Of a stretch of 5,206 bases of DNA, positions 4,362 to 5,206 are shown one piece after another. The position numbers and the translations under genes are program-made. The first letter of the stretch is position 1; each line of letters opens with the position of its first letter. The notes beneath the pieces were generated by a model. It ran no database searches, had not been told where the DNA came from, and saw nothing but the letters and a program-made list of their open reading frames with translations. Origin of the DNA: an uncultured Ruminococcus sp. (GTDB lineage: Bacteria; Bacillota; Clostridia; Oscillospirales; Ruminococcaceae); assembly GCA_947175975.1 (NCBI GenBank), contig CAMWOX010000129.1, positions 1 through 5,206 of the forward strand, given 5' to 3'.

Positions 4362-5206
4362 TTATGCAGATTGATAATTTGCTAAATTCAGACTTGCATT
4401 GAAATCCCTGTCAATCACCAGTCCACATTGACTGCACTTGTAAACACGGTCTGAAAGTTTCAGGTCTTTTTTGATACAACCACAGCACGAACAGGTCTTT
4501 GAACTCGGATAGAAAGTCGGGACTTCCACCAATTCAATGCCGTATTTCTGACATTTATAGGCTATCTGTCTCTTAAATTCATAAAATTTCTGTTTCTGTA
4601 TTGCCTTTGCAAGATGCTTGTTCTTCATCATACCCTTTACATTCAGCGTTTCCATAACAATACGAGACGGCTTGGTTTTCACGATCTCTGTCGTGGTTTG
4701 ATGTAAATAGTTGTCTCTGATGTTCGCAAGTCTTCTGTGCAGTAATTTTATGACTTTCTTCTGCTTCTGAAAATTCCTGCACTCCTGCAAAGGTCTGATA
4801 TACAGCGGAAATCTTTTGTCACCGACTGTTCTGTAACCTGAAATATTCTGTTTCAGCATTCGTGACAGCTTTCTCTGTTCACGTTTCAGGACTTTTTCAA
4901 GCCGTCTGACTTCATGTGATTTGTTGATATTTTGATAAGTCTTTCCGTCTAAGCAGATTGCCAAATCCTTGATACCTAAATCAATACCAATACTTTTACC
5001 TGTCAATTCACTTTTTGTTTCAGAAACTTCATATCCAACAGATAAATACCATCATTTTCCATCAAATGAAATATGCGGATTAGAATATTTTTCGCCTTTT
5101 TTCAGTTTCGGCAAAGGTTCAGAAGTTCTGACAAAACCTATCATTTCTCCGAGAAAACCGCCGTTTTTTCTTGAAAGGCTTTCATAATTGACATAAAAAG
5201 ATATTT
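4235..5206 (-). pseudogene. tnpB: TnpB (OrfB) RNA-guided nuclease of an IS200/IS605-family element, decayed, 5' end outside window
   Basis: TnpB proteins are guide-RNA-directed DNA nucleases, ancestors of Cas12, carried by IS200/IS605 elements. Reading from the window edge, the frame gives family-like sequence (FVRTSEPLPKLKKGEKYSNP, then HISFDGK), a TGA at 5054-5052, then WYLSVGYEVSETK and the nuclease part. RuvC-I IGIDLG has its Asp codon at 4982-4980, and RuvC-II IVMETLNVKGM has its Glu at 4652-4650. The zinc finger is CSCC...CSQC (Cys codons between 4493 and 4425) and RuvC-III is DRDFNASLN (first Asp at 4412-4410). A TAA at 4364-4362 then ends the frame, while tail-like sequence continues in two other frames to a TGA at 4237-4235. 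All catalytic residues are kept. The open frame below 5006 starts from a TTG in mid-domain with no ribosome binding site, so it is not an independent gene. The N-terminal part lies beyond 5206. Confidence 0.85.

Noticed and set aside
4362..5006. Treating the 214-codon frame as a complete, functional transposase gene
   Set aside because: Its first codon is a TTG inside the RuvC-I region with no ribosome site, and clear TnpB sequence continues upstream on both sides of a TGA. It is the downstream part of a broken gene.
5052..5054. TGA read as tryptophan or selenocysteine
   Set aside because: The RHH gene in this window uses TGA as its stop, and no adjacent selenocysteine-type hairpin is apparent. 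A nonsense mutation is simpler.

Overview
The window looks like a low-GC Firmicute chromosome, most likely a gut clostridium of the Lachnospiraceae type. The signs are AT-rich intergenic DNA, strong GGAGG ribosome binding sites, sigma-A type promoters, and the character of the RsmA and FAD-dehydrogenase proteins. The genus cannot be fixed from sequence reading alone.

Region 1 (about 1-1523) reads as the end of an integrated mobile element. It opens with the first 25 codons of a leftward gene that runs off the window. A divergent promoter region (about 123-262) follows, with three copies of a 14-bp operator-like motif. One copy sits between the -35 and -10 of the leftward promoter and one covers the -35 of the rightward promoter. 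The rightward operon encodes a small ribbon-helix-helix (RHH) protein (263-457) and a MazF/PemK-fold protein (515-1132), together resembling a type II toxin-antitoxin module with autoregulation. Downstream, a consensus promoter (1177-1205) and a strong terminator (1268-1295) define a compact, non-coding transcript of about 85 nt with three hairpins. A pair of 9-bp direct repeats (1342-1361) resembles integrase arm sites. At 1479-1523 lies the 3' part of a tRNA-Thr(GGT) gene without its 5' half, the typical scar left by a tyrosine-integrase element inserted at a tRNA 3' end.

Region 2 (1524-4104) is ordinary chromosome. It holds the strong terminator that follows the tRNA 3' end, then, on the minus strand, a two-gene operon: an uncharacterised FAD-dependent dehydrogenase (4104-2500) followed 29 bp later by rsmA/ksgA (2470-1613), the 16S rRNA dimethyladenosine methyltransferase.

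Region 3 (about 4228-5206) is the right part of an IS200/IS605-family element with a decayed tnpB on the minus strand. The reading frame has an internal TGA (5054-5052), a premature TAA (4364-4362), and C-terminal tail sequence recoverable only in other frames. The 3' region that in this family yields the omega RNA still looks well formed. The remnant points into the FAD-dehydrogenase operon and ends close to its start.

The most interesting parts are the shared operator array, the unexplained three-hairpin RNA beside a MazF-like toxin at the element's end, the tRNA-Thr attachment scar, and the tnpB that has lost its frame while its RNA region persists.
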